Source: Flavobacterium petrolei (GTDB taxonomy: Bacteria; Bacteroidota; Bacteroidia; Flavobacteriales; Flavobacteriaceae). From it: a stretch of 64,000 bases of DNA. Location: assembly GCF_003314435.2 (NCBI RefSeq), contig NZ_QNVY02000004.1, forward strand, positions 300,810-364,809, in the 5' to 3' direction. The position numbers and the translations under genes were made by a program. The notes below the pieces were generated by a model, which had not been told where the DNA came from, searched no databases, and was given only the letters and a program-made list of their open reading frames with translations. Shown piece after piece: positions 1 through 11,750 of the stretch; the stretch's first letter is position 1, and every line of letters begins with the position of its first letter.

Positions 1-95
1 GTCAACGGCTGACAAATGATGTCAATTAAAGCCAACCAAAGAGAAACAGTGGCAGCTTCTTTACTTTCGGCATAGAAATAGAAAATATTCAGATT
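1..95. other. Left edge, end of an unseen upstream gene or spacer
   Basis: All three plus-strand frames close within the first 81 bases, so any upstream gene ends here. No recognisable protein tail can be read. The stretch leads into the DUF4099/DUF3945 gene whose ATG is at 96. Confidence 0.3.
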
Positions 96-1550
96 ATGAG
101 CGAACAAACTTTAGATACACCAAAATCTCCCGAACAATTATCTGAGATATTATTGGTACTGGATAAAGAGAAAAAGAAAATTCAGGCTGTAAAGGGCATT
201 GATAAAAATGGCAAGCTGGAAACCGTTGAACCTATAAAGAAAAACCAGAACCAGTTTATGCGGGTGGATAAGAATGGCGATTTATTTTCTAACTTTTTTT
301 CTAATTTTTTCAGCCAATTAAAGGATCCTACTCGTTTTTCCTTTTTCAAAGTTACTGAACCTGTCGCTATTGATATGGCAAATGAAATGCAAAAACAGAT
401 GGATAGACCAACTCCCGAAGTAGAACAGCTGATGAAGCAACACGAAGTGAAAGCAGAACCTGATAAAAATAATAATAAACAAGAAAATAGAAATAGTATG
501 GAAACAACACAGACAACATCGGAAACAGGTGGATACCGTTACAAACCAGAACAGATTGACTGGGAAACAATGAACAATCTAGGATTGAATAAAGAAAAAC
601 TTGAAAAGATGAACCTCCTTGATCCTTTATTGAGAGGTTTTAAAACCAATGAGCTTGTACCAGTAAGCCTTAATCTCGGCACTGCCGTTACTCGGATGGA
701 TGCACGACTGTCTTTACAACAAAATGATGAAGGAGCGGTTGTGGTTGCTATTCATGGTATCCGCAAAGAACCTAATCTGAATTTTGCTTTTTTCGGTCAT
801 GAGTTCAGTAAGGAAGATAAAGAGAACCTGCTCCAAACAGGCAATATGGGGCGTGTGGTCAATCTGATCAATCCTAAAACTAATGAGACCATTCTCTCTA
901 TTGTCAGCGTGGATAGGCTGACTAATGAGCTTATTGCTCTGCGAACAGACAAAATCAAAATCCCTGATGAGATCAAAGGCGTGAAACTGGATGATGTACA
1001 AAAGCAAACCCTTATGGAGGGTAAGCCGCTTCATATAGAGGGTATGACTTCCAAAAAAGGAACTTCGTTTGATGCAGAGGTACAATTCAATGCCGACAAA
1101 CGTTTTGTAGAGTTCTTGTTTGACAGGAATAATACCAATAAGCAGGTACAAGGTAATGAGAAAAAACAATCGCTGGAAACTCCGAAAACTTTTAGAGGTA
1201 AAGAACTGGATAATGAGCAGTATCAAAAGTTCAAAGACGGTCAGACTGTCTATGTTAGTGGATTGGTGGATAAGAAAGGTAAAGAATACAATGGTTACAT
1301 CACTTTCAACAAGGGGACAAACAAAACAGATTTTTCTTTTCAAAACCCGAACAAAATCAAAGAAGAGGCAAAACCTACCGAAGCTCATAAAACACAGACG
1401 GCAGTCAATTCTGAAGGGAAAACTAATGAAGCGACCAAGAATATCAAAGAGCCTTTAAAATCAGGACAAAAAAATCCCGACAGCAAGGAACAGCTGGAGG
1501 AACAAGAAGCAGCCAAAGCACCGGCCAAATCTAAAGGCATAAAAAGGTAA
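96..1550 (+). CDS. DUF4099/DUF3945 domain protein of conjugative element
   Basis: A 484-aa soluble protein typical of Bacteroidota ICEs, encoded just before topB. Residues about 10-60 form a small N-terminal module. A DUF4099-like region follows at about 150-285 (begins DWETMNNLGLNKEKLEK). Two DUF3945-like repeats come next at about 290-350 (IKGVKLDDVQKQTLMEGK) and 365-415 (FRGKELDNEQYQKFKDG). The tail is Lys/Glu/Ala-rich low complexity. No catalytic motif is visible and the molecular role of the family is not known. Its position 21 bp before topB suggests co-transcription with the DNA-processing block. Assignment is from remembered family sequence patterns. Confidence 0.85.
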   Translation: MSEQTLDTPKSPEQLSEILLVLDKEKKKIQAVKGIDKNGKLETVEPIKKNQNQFMRVDKNGDLFSNFFSNFFSQLKDPTRFSFFKVTEPVAIDMANEMQKQMDRPTPEVEQLMKQHEVKAEPDKNNNKQENRNSMETTQTTSETGGYRYKPEQIDWETMNNLGLNKEKLEKMNLLDPLLRGFKTNELVPVSLNLGTAVTRMDARLSLQQNDEGAVVVAIHGIRKEPNLNFAFFGHEFSKEDKENLLQTGNMGRVVNLINPKTNETILSIVSVDRLTNELIALRTDKIKIPDEIKGVKLDDVQKQTLMEGKPLHIEGMTSKKGTSFDAEVQFNADKRFVEFLFDRNNTNKQVQGNEKKQSLETPKTFRGKELDNEQYQKFKDGQTVYVSGLVDKKGKEYNGYITFNKGTNKTDFSFQNPNKIKEEAKPTEAHKTQTAVNSEGKTNEATKNIKEPLKSGQKNPDSKEQLEEQEAAKAPAKSKGIKR

Positions 1551-1571
1551 TTACTAAAAATGTATTGAATT

Positions 1572-3662
1572 ATGAAAGTAGTGATTGCAGAAAAACCAAG
1601 CGTAGCCCGTGAAATAGCAGCCCTGTTAGGAGCCACCGAAAAGAAAGATGGCTACCTAATGGGCAATGGCTATTATGTTACGTGGGCTTTTGGACATTTG
1701 GTAGGATTGGGTATGCCGGAAGATTACGGAATTTCAGGATTTCAGAAATCATACCTGCCGATACTTCCAAATCCTTTTTTATTGACCGTCCGAAAAGTCA
1801 AAAAAGACAAAATCTATGTAGCAGATACAGGAGCGTTAAAGCAGTTAAAGGTAATTGAACATGTTATCAACCTTAGTGAAGAGATTATTGTCGCAACCGA
1901 TTCTGGGCGTGAGGGTGAACTGATATTCCGCTATATCTATGAATACCTCAAAAGCTACAAACCCTTTGAACGTCTTTGGATTAGTTCGCTGACCGAAAAG
2001 GCAATCAAGCAGGGCTTTGACAACCTAAAACCTGGTAGCGATTTTGACGGATTATATCAGGCAGCGCAGGGCAGGAGCCGAGCTGATTGGCTTTTGGGCA
2101 TAAATGCTTCTCAGGCATTAAGCATTGCCGCAGGCAACGGGATTTATTCGCTTGGAAGAGTTCAGACGCCTACACTTGCTTTGATATGCAGGCGTTATCT
2201 GGAAAATAGAAATTTTTCGGTACAGCAATACTGGCAAATACAGGTGTCCCATACAAAAGAGTTCATAGACTTTAAAAGCCTTTCCAAAAACAAATGGCAA
2301 GATAAAAAGCTGGTGGAAAATATATTAAAGTCCATGGAAAGAAATGGCAATACAGTTACGGTCACCACTGTAGAAACCAAAAATGTGACGGAACAACCGC
2401 CTTTGCTGTTTGATCTGACTGGCTTACAAAAAGAAGCTAATAAAAAGTTGAATCTGACGGCTGAAGAAACCTTGAACATTGTCCAAAGCCTGTATGAAAA
2501 GAAATTTATTACTTACCCACGCACTGGGAGTAAGTATATTCCTGAAGATATGTGGGCAGAGATTCCAAATCTTATCAGGGCTTTGCAGGAAATGGTAGCC
2601 TTCAAGCGAGCAATAACCAAAGTGAAATGGGGGCATTTCAATAAACGTATCGTAAACGACCTTCGTGTTACAGATCATCATGGTCTGCTGATTACGGACA
2701 AAATCCCTTCGGCATTAAAGGCAAAGGAAAATGCCGTTTACAATATGATTGCCTTTCGACTACTTGAAGCAATTTCACAAGCCTGTACAAAAGAGATAAC
2801 CGATATTACTTTACAGGCTTTGCATTATGATTTTGCCCTGAAAGGCTGCAAGATATTGGAACCAGGTTGGCGGTCCATCAAAGGCAGTTTTTCAGATAAT
2901 GATACTGGACCTATGCAGGAATTACCCGAACTAAAAAAAGGTGATGAACTCAAAATCAAAGATGCTTCGGTTTTGGAAAAGAAAACCAGACCACCTGTGC
3001 TTTATACTGAGGCCGGACTTTTATCAGCTATGGAAACGGCAGGAAAGGAGATTGAAAATGAAGAGGAGCGAAAAGCAATGCAAAACGTAGGTATTGGTAC
3101 ACCAGCCACAAGAGCCGCCATTATTGAAACCCTGTTTAGCCGTAACTATATCCAAAGGGAAAATAAATCCCTGATACCTACCGGTAAAGGATTGCAAGTC
3201 TATGAACTGGTCAAAGACAAGAAAATTGCCGATTTAGCAATGACCGCAGAGTGGGAGCTGGCTTTGCAGAAAATTGAAAACAACGAAAGTAATGCGGAAG
3301 CTTTTCAAAAAGAAATGGAAATCTATGCCACATCTATTACCAATGAATTGCTGCAAACGGCCATTGCACAAGAAAACACGCCTACCCTTGTTTGTCCTAA
3401 ATGCAAAAAGGAGCAACTGATTATTAGGGATAAAATTGTTAAATGTCCTGATGAGGTCTGCAACTGGGTACAGTTCCGAAATGTATGTGGTGTGCATGTA
3501 AGCATAACTGATATAGAAAGTCTTGTCAATACTGGCAAAACTTCTCTTATAAGAGGAATGAAAAGTAAAGCTGGAAAGAAATTCGAGGCCTATATTGTAT
3601 TGAATGAAAAAGGGGAAAGCTCCTTTGAATTTGAAAAATCTAATTTATCAGGTAGAAACTAA
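1572..3662 (+). CDS. topB: DNA topoisomerase III
   Basis: Type IA topoisomerase of 696 aa, which passes single DNA strands and probably resolves transfer or replication intermediates of the element. The N-terminus is a TOPRIM fold ([15 protein letters not shown], then [11 protein letters not shown] with the acidic metal-binding residues). The active-site tyrosine lies in [15 protein letters not shown] near residue 315. A C-terminal four-cysteine zinc ribbon (CPKCKKE ... CPDEVCNW) occupies about 603-640. The reading frame ends inside the remnant of an ORF6N gene, so the last few residues (after FEFEKS) may be derived from that junction. Length and motifs are normal for ICE-encoded TopB. Confidence 0.95.
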   Translation: MKVVIAEKPSVAREIAALLGATEKKDGYLMGNGYYVTWAFGHLVGLGMPEDYGISGFQKSYLPILPNPFLLTVRKVKKDKIYVADTGALKQLKVIEHVINLSEEIIVATDSGREGELIFRYIYEYLKSYKPFERLWISSLTEKAIKQGFDNLKPGSDFDGLYQAAQGRSRADWLLGINASQALSIAAGNGIYSLGRVQTPTLALICRRYLENRNFSVQQYWQIQVSHTKEFIDFKSLSKNKWQDKKLVENILKSMERNGNTVTVTTVETKNVTEQPPLLFDLTGLQKEANKKLNLTAEETLNIVQSLYEKKFITYPRTGSKYIPEDMWAEIPNLIRALQEMVAFKRAITKVKWGHFNKRIVNDLRVTDHHGLLITDKIPSALKAKENAVYNMIAFRLLEAISQACTKEITDITLQALHYDFALKGCKILEPGWRSIKGSFSDNDTGPMQELPELKKGDELKIKDASVLEKKTRPPVLYTEAGLLSAMETAGKEIENEEERKAMQNVGIGTPATRAAIIETLFSRNYIQRENKSLIPTGKGLQVYELVKDKKIADLAMTAEWELALQKIENNESNAEAFQKEMEIYATSITNELLQTAIAQENTPTLVCPKCKKEQLIIRDKIVKCPDEVCNWVQFRNVCGVHVSITDIESLVNTGKTSLIRGMKSKAGKKFEAYIVLNEKGESSFEFEKSNLSGRN

Positions 3663-4019
3663 AGTCTTTAATCAGGCTGTAAAGCGGAATATAGACCGCT
3701 TTCCTGAAAACTTCCGTTTCCAGTTGACCCAAGATGAATTTGATACTATAACCTTGAGGTCACAATTTGTGAACTCAAGTTTGAATTATGCGGGAAGGCG
3801 TTATCTGCCTTATGCTTTTACCGAACAAGGTATCGCTATGCTCTTATCTGTGCTCCGCAGCTATACTGCCGTAAAAGGATGACCACGACCGTTTTCTCAT
3901 AATTATAATACCGAACTCTATCATATTGGAGTATCATTTAAAGATCTGGGTAAAAAATGGTTTGCCTTTTCAAGAATGGATATTGAGATTGGCAGAATGC
4001 TTCAAATTTTATCCGTTTA
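3628..4019 (+). pseudogene. ORF6N domain protein remnant
   Basis: The frame from 3628 to 3882 matches the core of ORF6N (phage/mobile-element DNA-binding) proteins: [20 protein letters not shown], then [18 protein letters not shown]. The start is missing because the sequence merges into the topB 3' end. The frame stops at 3880-3882. Downstream, HDRFLII appears in another frame (from 3881), and a further one-base loss shifts into NTELYHIGVSFKDLGKKWFA, which ends at 4019. Both pieces belong to the same family of about 300 aa, so the middle has been deleted and at least one frameshift added. The gene is not functional. Confidence 0.75.
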
Positions 4020-4043
4020 GCAAAATTATAAACAAAATATAGT

Positions 4044-4481
4044 ATGGATACACAACAAAAAGAACTGTCGTATTTTAGATTACGACTACAAGAATTATTA
4101 AACACCAGCTTTCCAGAAAAGGCTCATGACGAAAAATTTATAAACCAGCGTTCCTCTTGGGCTACCAATGCCTATGAAGGTGCTTTTCAATCGGGAAATG
4201 ATATTGAAAAATGTAACGAAATCGCCAATTATATTCTATTTGACGGTTTACATTTTTCTAAGTTCGATACCGTGTTTCAGGTGGTTTGTAATGAGTTCGA
4301 CACCATAATGGCAGATGAAGAATTGCGACCATTTACTTTAAAAATGTTCCGTGTTTGTGAACCTATTTTCTCCAACTATGAACTAACTGATGACTTCGCT
4401 TATGGTTATGAGTATGACCAGCTCTACACCGAAATAACCGGAACCATCGCAATATGGATAGCGGAAAATGGGCTTCAGTAA
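4044..4481 (+). CDS. DUF1896 family protein
   Basis: A 145-aa acidic soluble protein of the DUF1896 family, found next to topB and the large methyltransferase/helicase in Bacteroidota conjugative elements. Recognisable stretches are [20 protein letters not shown] and [20 protein letters not shown]. No catalytic motif is seen. Its 3' end overlaps the start of the next gene by 14 bp, which indicates translational coupling. Function is unknown; context suggests an accessory to DNA processing. Confidence 0.85.
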   Translation: MDTQQKELSYFRLRLQELLNTSFPEKAHDEKFINQRSSWATNAYEGAFQSGNDIEKCNEIANYILFDGLHFSKFDTVFQVVCNEFDTIMADEELRPFTLKMFRVCEPIFSNYELTDDFAYGYEYDQLYTEITGTIAIWIAENGLQ

Positions 4482-7400
4482 AAAGCAACATCTCCAACAG
4501 AACATTGATGCCTTACGAATTGCTTTCAAAATTGAAAAGGAGAACCGACAAGCTACCATAGGCGAAAGACTGCTAATGATGCAATACAGCGGATTTGGCG
4601 GTCTTAAATTCGTTTTGAACCCCATAGAAAATGAAATAGACATCAATAATTGGCGAAAAACTGAACACGATTTATTTCCACTTACACAGGAGCTCCACCA
4701 ACTATTAAAAGAAAATTCCGAAGACGAAAAGCAATACCGCAGGTATGTGGACAGTATGAAAAGTTCGGTGCTGACGGCTTTTTATACACCGCCACAGGTT
4801 ATAGATGCAATTTCTTCAACATTGAGTGATAGCGGTTTGAACATTCAAAAATTCCTTGAACCTTCCGCAGGTATCGGCTCTTTCATACAATCCTTTTCCG
4901 AAAACCAGCAACCCAATGTAACTGCTTATGAAAAGGATTTGCTTACTGGAAAGATTTTAAAACAGCTTTATCCCGAAAGCAATATCCGTATAAGTGGTTT
5001 TGAGGAAATACCCGAAAAGGAACAAAACACTTATGATGTAATTGCAAGTAATATCCCTTTTGGCGATACTTCCATATTTGACCTTTCGTATTCCCGAAGT
5101 AAGGACGAAGCAAAAATACAGGCATCCCGAAGCATCCACAATTATTTTTTTTTAAAAGGAACGGATATGCTCCGTGACGGTGGCTTGTTGGCATTTGTTA
5201 CCTCGCAGGGTATTCTAAATAGCCCAAAAAACGAACCGATACGCAGGGCGTTGATGCAGAATAGTAATCTGGTTTCGGTTGTTAGATTGCCAAATAATCT
5301 GTTCACTGAATATGCAGGTACAGAAGTTGGAAGCGACCTGATTATCCTACAAAAAAATACGGCAAAACAAAGTCTGATCGAAGTGGAAGAACTGTTTTGC
5401 CAAAGTAATACAACAGAATATAATACACCAAACAATGCTTTTTTTCAGGATAGCACAAGAATTGTTCATACAGATAGAAAATTAGACACCGACCCTTATG
5501 GAAAATCAGCCTTAATTTATACGCATAAAGATGGCGTTACTGGAATTGCCAAAGACCTTAAAAAAATGCTTTCAGAAGATTTTGAAAATCATCTGAATTT
5601 GAGTTTATACAAAGGCGAGCCGAACATACAAATTCCAATTACAACAACTGTTACAGCTCCCATTGTAGAGCCTATAACGATTAAACCAACACCTGTAACC
5701 ATTCAGGAAAATCCAAATGAATTAAAACAATTAAGCATTTTCGACTTGTTTGAAAATGTGGACGAACCAGTAGCGGTTATTGCTCCACCAAAAAAAGGTA
5801 CTCAAACTCAAAGGCAAACTTCCACGAAGCGAAGAGCCAATATTGTTCGCCAAGCAGACTTGTTCAGTTCGGCGATACAACCACCTTATATCCCTCCAAT
5901 TTCAAATGGAAATACCAATGGAAATACTTCAACTGTCAGCAAAAAAGAGGAAGTTATCGGCGACCTGTTTTCGGGCTTAAACGGAAATGGTCAGGCTCAA
6001 AAGCAAACCGTTGTCAGTACCATTCCCGAACCTGCTCTATACAGCAAAGGATTACAATCATTTCATCGAAGTGATTGTCTTGTTATAGATAATGGTTGGG
6101 TTGGTCATTTGCAAGATGTTGATAAAAATGGAGCAACGGCAATGTTCCATCCCTTGCAATTACCATCATTCCAGAAAGTAAGAGCCGAAGCCTACATTTC
6201 AGTAAGAGATAGCTATCTCGATTTGTATCAAAAGGAAGCCGAAAAGCAAAACGAACATACAGTAGAAAGGGAAACGCTGAATAATTTGTATGATGTTTTT
6301 GTAAAAAGATATGGCAATTTGAACAGTGCCGAAAATATCAAATTGATTAAAACAGACAGTGCAGGGAAAGAAATTCCTTATCTGGAACGTGTAGTTGGTG
6401 GTGTGGTGCATAAGGCGGATATATTCAGTCGTCCCGTTACTTTTTCTACTACCATTTTAGCAACAGACAATCCCGATGAGGCTTTAGCATCATCACTGAA
6501 CAAATACGGCAAGGTGGATTTGTATTATATGTCCGAAATCAGCAGTATGCCTGCCGATGCTTTGAAAGAAGCCCTACACGGTCGTATTTTCTATAATCCT
6601 TTACAAAAGGAATATGAAATAGCCGAACGATGGATTGCTGGAAATATAGTAGAGAAATCTGAAGAGGTCAAAGCCTATCTTGAAAGTAGTCCCGATGATG
6701 CAGAAGCCAAAGTAAGTCTTACGGTTTTGGAAGAAGCCAAACCAAGACGCATTGAGTTTGAAGAACTGGATTTCAATCTCGGCGAACGCTGGATACCCAC
6801 AGGGATTTATGCCCGTTTTGCTTCGCATTTGTTCGATACGGAAGTCAATATCCATTATTCCGAAAGTTCGGATGATTTTTCGGTAAAGTGCAATCAAAAG
6901 AATGTGCATATATGGGATAAATATGCCGTAAAATCAGAGAGTAGAACCTTTGATGGGATTGCTTTGCTTAAACACGCACTCGTAAACACCACACCAGACA
7001 TTACTAAAAAAATCAAGGTTGGTGACCAAGAAGTCAAGGTCAGGGATATGGAAGCCGTACAGATGGCGAACACCAAGATTGACGAAATCCGCACCGCCTT
7101 TACCGATTGGCTTCACGCTCAAAACGATGAATTTAAAAATAGGTTGACTGACCAGTATAACAACACATTCAACTGTTTTGTACGACCGAATTATGATGGA
7201 AGCCATCAGGAATTTCCGGGTTTGGATAGAAAATCATTAGGTATTGAAGACTTGTATTCGAGCCAGAAAGATACTGTTTGGATGATAAAGCTGAACAACG
7301 GTGCTATTTGCGACCACGAAGTTGGCGCTGGGAAAACATTGGTAATGTGTACGGCTTCACAAGAAATGAAGCGTTTAGGTCTGGCACACAAACCGATGAT

Positions 7401-9864
7401 TATCGGGTTAAAAAGTAACGTTCACGAAATTGCAGAAGCTTACAGATCCGCCTATCCACACGCAAAAATTCTCTATCCTGGCAAAGAAGATTTTACGCCC
7501 AAAAAACGCTTGCGGATTTTCGGGGATATTAAAAACAACGATTGGGATTGTGTGATATTAACCCACGACCAGTTTGGCATGATACCGCAATCGCCCAAAA
7601 TGCAAAAGGAAATTCTCGAAATTGAATTAGACAGTGTAGAGCGAAATCTCGATGCTCTAAAATCAGAAGGCAGTGAAGTTACACGAGGGATGCTTGCGGG
7701 TGCTATCAAACGGAAAGAAAATCTTGAGGTAAAACTGAAAACCCTGCAACACGATATTGATAACAGAAAGGATGATGTAGTAGACTTCAAAATGATGGGC
7801 ATCGACCATTTGTTTGTGGACGAAAGCCATCAATTCAAAAATTTGATGTTCAACACACGCCACACAAGGGTTGCAGGATTGGGAAATGTAGATGGAAGCC
7901 AAAAAGCAATGAACCTGCTTTTTGCAATTCGAACCATTCAAGACAAAATACAAGCGGATATGGGTGCGACTTTCCTTTCCGGAACAACAATCAGTAATTC
8001 ACTTACGGAATTGTACCTTTTGTTCAAATACCTGAGACCAAGAGCGTTGGAAAAGCAAGGAATTAACTGTTTCGATGCTTGGTCTGCTATTTATTCAAGA
8101 AAAACTACGGATTATGAATTCTCGGTTGCCAACAATATTGTAGCAAAAGAACGTTTCCGATACTTTATTAAAGTGCCAGAATTGGCACAATTCTACTCTG
8201 AAATTACAGATTACAGAACGGCAAAAGATATTGGCATTGACCGCCCTGAAAAGAACGAAATACTGTATAACATTCCACCAACACCCGACCAGACAGCATT
8301 TATCCAAAATCTGATGGATTTTGCAAAATCGGGTAATGCGACTTTGCTGGGAAGAGCACCTTTATCGCAACGAGAAGAAAAAGCAAAAATGCTTATCGCT
8401 ACCGACTATGCCCGAAAAATGTCTTTAGATATGCGAATGGTTGGCGGTAGATATGATGACCATCCCGACAATAAAGCATCCCATTGTGCGACAAACATTG
8501 CGAAATATTACAACAAATTCAATGCACAGAAAGGTACACAGTTTATCTTTTCCGACCTCGGCACCTACAAGCCTAGCGAATGGAATGTATATTCTGAAAT
8601 AAAACGCAAACTTGTGGAAAATCACGGTATTCCGGCACACGAAGTCCGTTTTATACAGGAAGCCAAAAACGATAACCAGCGTAAAGGACTTATCAAGGAT
8701 ATGAACGAGGGTAAAATTCGTGTGATTTTCGGTTCTACAAGTATGCTTGGAACTGGCGTGAATGCACAGAAAAAAGCCGTTGCAGTTCATCATTTAGATA
8801 CGCCTTGGCGACCAAGCGACCTTACCCAAAGGGATGGAAGAGCAATACGAAAGGGTAATGAAATTGCTAAGCATTTCGCAAACAATAAAGTGGATGTAAT
8901 TATTTATGCTACAGAAAAATCGTTGGATAGCTATAAGTTCAATCTCTTGTACAACAAGCAACTTTTTATAGACCAGCTTAAAACTAATAACCTCGGCAAA
9001 CGTACCATTGATGAAGGAAGTATGGACGAAAAATCGGGAATGAATTTCTCGGAATATGTGGCTATCCTTTCAGGAAATACAGACTTGTTGGATAAAGCCA
9101 AATTAGAAAAACAGATTGCCGGATTGGAAAGCGAAAAACAGGCTTTCAACCGTTCAAAGTATAGTGCGAAGTACAAATTGGAAGACTATACGGCTGAATT
9201 GGACAAAGCCCAATCCCGATATGACCGTATGAGCCTAGATTGGAATAATCTGCAAGAACGTATCCAAAAACGTTCTGACGGTATTATTACCAATCCTGTT
9301 CAGTTGGACGGTTTACCGCCCAATGCGGATATAAAACAAATCGGTGCAAAACTCAACCAGCTTGCGGATAAAGCCCGTACAGGTGGTGATTACGAGGAAA
9401 TCGGAAGTCTTTATGGTTTTCAGCTTTTGGTAAAAACGGAAATGTCACAAAAAGACGGTGTGGATATTCGTGTAAATCGTTTTTTGATGCAAGGCGAGGG
9501 AAATATCAAATATACCTACAACAATGGTCTAATCGCTAAAGATGAAAAGCTAGCTGCTATGAACTTCCTTAACGCACTGGAAAAATTGCCTGGATATATT
9601 GAGCAGGAGCAAAAGAAAATTACGGAAATACAAAAAGACCTACCTATTCTTCAGGAGGTCATAAATGGTACGTGGTCTAAGGAAAGCCGATTGAGCGAAC
9701 TCAAAACCGAACTGGCCGCCGTTGAACGAAAGATACAGTTATCAATTACGCAGGAAACTAAAGAGGAACCTGCGGAACAAACCGAAAAACAAAAGCAAAC
9801 GCCAAGCATTTCGGAGAATATTGTACGGATAAAAGGTGTTCATTTACCACGTGGAGTATTGTAA
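4468..9864 (+). CDS. N6-adenine DNA methyltransferase / SNF2-type helicase fusion
   Basis: A very large protein of 1798 aa. The N-terminal methyltransferase has SAM motif I at about 129-140 ([12 protein letters not shown]) and a variant catalytic motif IV at about 190-200 (ASNIPFGD in place of NPPF). A Pro/Gln/Asn-rich linker covers about 385-520. The helicase part has a variant Walker A (HEVGAGKT, near 950), a DESH box (VDESHQFKN, near 1116) and late motifs LGTGVNAQ and [12 protein letters not shown] coiled-coil-like C-terminus follows. The same architecture occurs in most Bacteroidota ICEs. Phage P1 DarB, an anti-restriction protein, also joins a methyltransferase to a helicase, so DNA protection during transfer is a reasonable inference. 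The start overlaps DUF1896 by 14 bp. Confidence 0.9.
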   Translation: MGFSKKQHLQQNIDALRIAFKIEKENRQATIGERLLMMQYSGFGGLKFVLNPIENEIDINNWRKTEHDLFPLTQELHQLLKENSEDEKQYRRYVDSMKSSVLTAFYTPPQVIDAISSTLSDSGLNIQKFLEPSAGIGSFIQSFSENQQPNVTAYEKDLLTGKILKQLYPESNIRISGFEEIPEKEQNTYDVIASNIPFGDTSIFDLSYSRSKDEAKIQASRSIHNYFFLKGTDMLRDGGLLAFVTSQGILNSPKNEPIRRALMQNSNLVSVVRLPNNLFTEYAGTEVGSDLIILQKNTAKQSLIEVEELFCQSNTTEYNTPNNAFFQDSTRIVHTDRKLDTDPYGKSALIYTHKDGVTGIAKDLKKMLSEDFENHLNLSLYKGEPNIQIPITTTVTAPIVEPITIKPTPVTIQENPNELKQLSIFDLFENVDEPVAVIAPPKKGTQTQRQTSTKRRANIVRQADLFSSAIQPPYIPPISNGNTNGNTSTVSKKEEVIGDLFSGLNGNGQAQKQTVVSTIPEPALYSKGLQSFHRSDCLVIDNGWVGHLQDVDKNGATAMFHPLQLPSFQKVRAEAYISVRDSYLDLYQKEAEKQNEHTVERETLNNLYDVFVKRYGNLNSAENIKLIKTDSAGKEIPYLERVVGGVVHKADIFSRPVTFSTTILATDNPDEALASSLNKYGKVDLYYMSEISSMPADALKEALHGRIFYNPLQKEYEIAERWIAGNIVEKSEEVKAYLESSPDDAEAKVSLTVLEEAKPRRIEFEELDFNLGERWIPTGIYARFASHLFDTEVNIHYSESSDDFSVKCNQKNVHIWDKYAVKSESRTFDGIALLKHALVNTTPDITKKIKVGDQEVKVRDMEAVQMANTKIDEIRTAFTDWLHAQNDEFKNRLTDQYNNTFNCFVRPNYDGSHQEFPGLDRKSLGIEDLYSSQKDTVWMIKLNNGAICDHEVGAGKTLVMCTASQEMKRLGLAHKPMIIGLKSNVHEIAEAYRSAYPHAKILYPGKEDFTPKKRLRIFGDIKNNDWDCVILTHDQFGMIPQSPKMQKEILEIELDSVERNLDALKSEGSEVTRGMLAGAIKRKENLEVKLKTLQHDIDNRKDDVVDFKMMGIDHLFVDESHQFKNLMFNTRHTRVAGLGNVDGSQKAMNLLFAIRTIQDKIQADMGATFLSGTTISNSLTELYLLFKYLRPRALEKQGINCFDAWSAIYSRKTTDYEFSVANNIVAKERFRYFIKVPELAQFYSEITDYRTAKDIGIDRPEKNEILYNIPPTPDQTAFIQNLMDFAKSGNATLLGRAPLSQREEKAKMLIATDYARKMSLDMRMVGGRYDDHPDNKASHCATNIAKYYNKFNAQKGTQFIFSDLGTYKPSEWNVYSEIKRKLVENHGIPAHEVRFIQEAKNDNQRKGLIKDMNEGKIRVIFGSTSMLGTGVNAQKKAVAVHHLDTPWRPSDLTQRDGRAIRKGNEIAKHFANNKVDVIIYATEKSLDSYKFNLLYNKQLFIDQLKTNNLGKRTIDEGSMDEKSGMNFSEYVAILSGNTDLLDKAKLEKQIAGLESEKQAFNRSKYSAKYKLEDYTAELDKAQSRYDRMSLDWNNLQERIQKRSDGIITNPVQLDGLPPNADIKQIGAKLNQLADKARTGGDYEEIGSLYGFQLLVKTEMSQKDGVDIRVNRFLMQGEGNIKYTYNNGLIAKDEKLAAMNFLNALEKLPGYIEQEQKKITEIQKDLPILQEVINGTWSKESRLSELKTELAAVERKIQLSITQETKEEPAEQTEKQKQTPSISENIVRIKGVHLPRGVL

Positions 9865-9880
9865 TATGCAAAAGAATTTG

Positions 9881-10708
9881 CTACATTTCGTCCTGTTCGT
9901 CCATTTTTCTAATCAAAGCATCCCGTAAGCTGTCAAGGAATTTGGTGCTGTTTATTTTTCGGGATTTAAGTTCCATAAATGTATGATAAAAGTCGCCTAA
10001 ATCAAGATTAAAAGTACGTTCAAATGTTTTGGCAATAACCTTAATATCTGCATTTCCATTGTCAAACACACCTTGCGAATACAGTGCATAAATCAATTCT
10101 ATCATTGCTGTTTTGCTCCCTGTCCAATTTAATTTCGGCAGGTCTGTTGATTTATCTCTATACGCCGTGTTGTGAAGCTGGTCTTCAAGATAGACTTGTA
10201 TCAGGTCGTTGGCAATAATTTTTGCAACTTTGTAATCGTGTGAAGTAGAAAAACTATGGTCTGCTTCAAAATAAAATGTGTCTAAACTTAGCTTAATATC
10301 GTACTTGCCCCGAACAAACAGCTTATCATCAATAAATGAGTTATTCGTCCGGTAGTATTTATAAAATTCAAGGTTGTTGTCAAAATACCTTTTAAGTTTT
10401 CTCAATTCATCATTAAGGTATTTTTTAATAGGTTTTGAACCGTAAGGCTTTTTTGTTTCGATTTTATAAATGGCATTATAATAAATTAGTTTTGAAACGA
10501 TAGTAGGTTTTTGATATTTAAAAAAATGGATTTCTTCCCCAATATTCTTAAATCCTCTGTTTAGAACATATTTCTTTACTTCCGACAAGTATTTTAGAAT
10601 GATATCTATAACGGCTTCTATCCGTTGTATAGAGTGATCGGTTTCAATCTCCAAATCGTTGATTTCTGTTTCCAGCTTGTGTAGTGTTTCTGTATAAAAT
10701 TTGTTCAT
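9881..10708 (-). CDS. rteC: RteC family regulator
   Basis: A 275-aa protein matching RteC, the CTnDOT protein that activates excision genes downstream of the RteA/RteB two-component system. The N-terminal half is helical (MNKFYTETLHKLETEINDLE) and the C-terminal half carries the family signature LNWTGSKTAMIELIYALYSQ, followed by a helix-turn-helix-like segment. The gene is convergent with the helicase, with only 16 bp between stops. RteA/RteB and the excision genes are not in this window. Presence of RteC supports assignment to the CTnDOT-like family. Confidence 0.85.
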   Translation of the reverse strand: MNKFYTETLHKLETEINDLEIETDHSIQRIEAVIDIILKYLSEVKKYVLNRGFKNIGEEIHFFKYQKPTIVSKLIYYNAIYKIETKKPYGSKPIKKYLNDELRKLKRYFDNNLEFYKYYRTNNSFIDDKLFVRGKYDIKLSLDTFYFEADHSFSTSHDYKVAKIIANDLIQVYLEDQLHNTAYRDKSTDLPKLNWTGSKTAMIELIYALYSQGVFDNGNADIKVIAKTFERTFNLDLGDFYHTFMELKSRKINSTKFLDSLRDALIRKMDEQDEM

Positions 10709-10950
10709 CTGGCTATTTTGAAGTCTATATTTGAGTTAGTGAAAAAAAATAAACTGTGTAATTTGTAGGCTATATCACATCTAATGATTTTTTTTGAAAT
10801 TATTATAGAGCCTATTTGCAATAGCTTAGCTTCTTCCATAATCGGTTAAAAGATTTCAGGAATGTTTATTAGAACAATTCCTGAACACTCTTTTTTTATT
10901 TCTATTATCTCCTATTCTTCTAAGATAAAGGCAACTATAGATATAGGGAT
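10709..10950. other. Intergenic region upstream of rteC
   Basis: This 242-bp AT-rich gap must hold the rteC promoter (minus strand). No perfect TAnnTTTG box was found. A weak inverted repeat at 10856-10884 (TCAGGAAT ... ATTCCTGA) is followed by a T-run at 10891 on the plus strand. It could be a weak terminator or a leader structure. Confidence 0.35.
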
Positions 10951-11745
10951 TTACTTCGCTAACTTCAATATTCTGTAAGCTCCCCTTGCTACAATTACAA
11001 ATACAATAGCCCCAATAATCAAATCAGGATAACTTGAATTGAGCCAATTAACTAAAAGACCAGCAACAATAACTCCCGAATTGATAATGACATCATTTGA
11101 TGTGAATATCATCGAAGCCTGCATATGCGCTTCTTTACTTTTGTTCTTTTGTAAGAGATAAAGGCAAAATACGTTTGCAATCAATGCTAAAACTGAAACG
11201 ACAATCATTGTTTTGAAATCGGGCATAGCTTCAATTCCAATAAAACGCCTGATCACTTCAACGAAACCTATAATAGCCAGTAAGACTTGGAAGTATCCTG
11301 CAAATCTGGCGATGTTCTTTTTTAGGGCGATTGTTCCACCAACAGCGATTAATGCCAATGCGTAAACGACACTGTCTGCAAGCATATCCAAGCTATCGGC
11401 TATCAATCCCATTGAACCTGAAAAAATACCGAATAACATTTCCAATCCAAAGAACAGGAAGTTGATAATCAACACGATCCAAAGTAATTTCCGTTGCTTG
11501 TTGCTTGTATCTGTTTCAACAACAAAATTGCTTTTTTCAGTTGAAACCAATGTCGTATTTAGGTTCAGTGTTCCCAAAGCCAAAAAAATTGGCTCTGGGT
11601 TTCCATTGTGATAAACGTCCAATTTTCTATTGGCTATATCAAATTCCAATCCTTTTACCGTATCAAAGTCTTGCAGTTTCATACGGATTAATTGCTCCTC
11701 GCTTGGGCAATCCATTTTAGTTATATTGAATATGGTTTTTTCCAT
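10951..11745 (-). CDS. Cation diffusion facilitator family transporter with HMA-like N-terminus
   Basis: A 264-aa inner-membrane transporter. Residues 1-85 resemble a degenerate metal-binding domain (NITKMDCPSEEQLIRMKL; one Cys rather than CxxC). The rest forms about five or six membrane segments of the CDF fold. The first metal site reads DSLDMLAD (DxxxD) where zinc exporters usually have HxxxD. The second site reads FTSND where HxxxD is expected, so the His is replaced by Phe. The gene starts 5 bp after the TonB receptor stop and is clearly in the same operon. It probably moves a divalent metal across the inner membrane, but selectivity and even direction are uncertain. Confidence 0.8.
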   Translation of the reverse strand: MEKTIFNITKMDCPSEEQLIRMKLQDFDTVKGLEFDIANRKLDVYHNGNPEPIFLALGTLNLNTTLVSTEKSNFVVETDTSNKQRKLLWIVLIINFLFFGLEMLFGIFSGSMGLIADSLDMLADSVVYALALIAVGGTIALKKNIARFAGYFQVLLAIIGFVEVIRRFIGIEAMPDFKTMIVVSVLALIANVFCLYLLQKNKSKEAHMQASMIFTSNDVIINSGVIVAGLLVNWLNSSYPDLIIGAIVFVIVARGAYRILKLAK

Positions 11746-11750
11746 TTGTT

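Noticed and set aside
714..1388. 224-aa minus-strand open frame antisense to the DUF4099/DUF3945 gene
   Set aside because: Phe/Ile/Leu-rich translation with no family pattern; it mirrors a strongly supported gene on the other strand.
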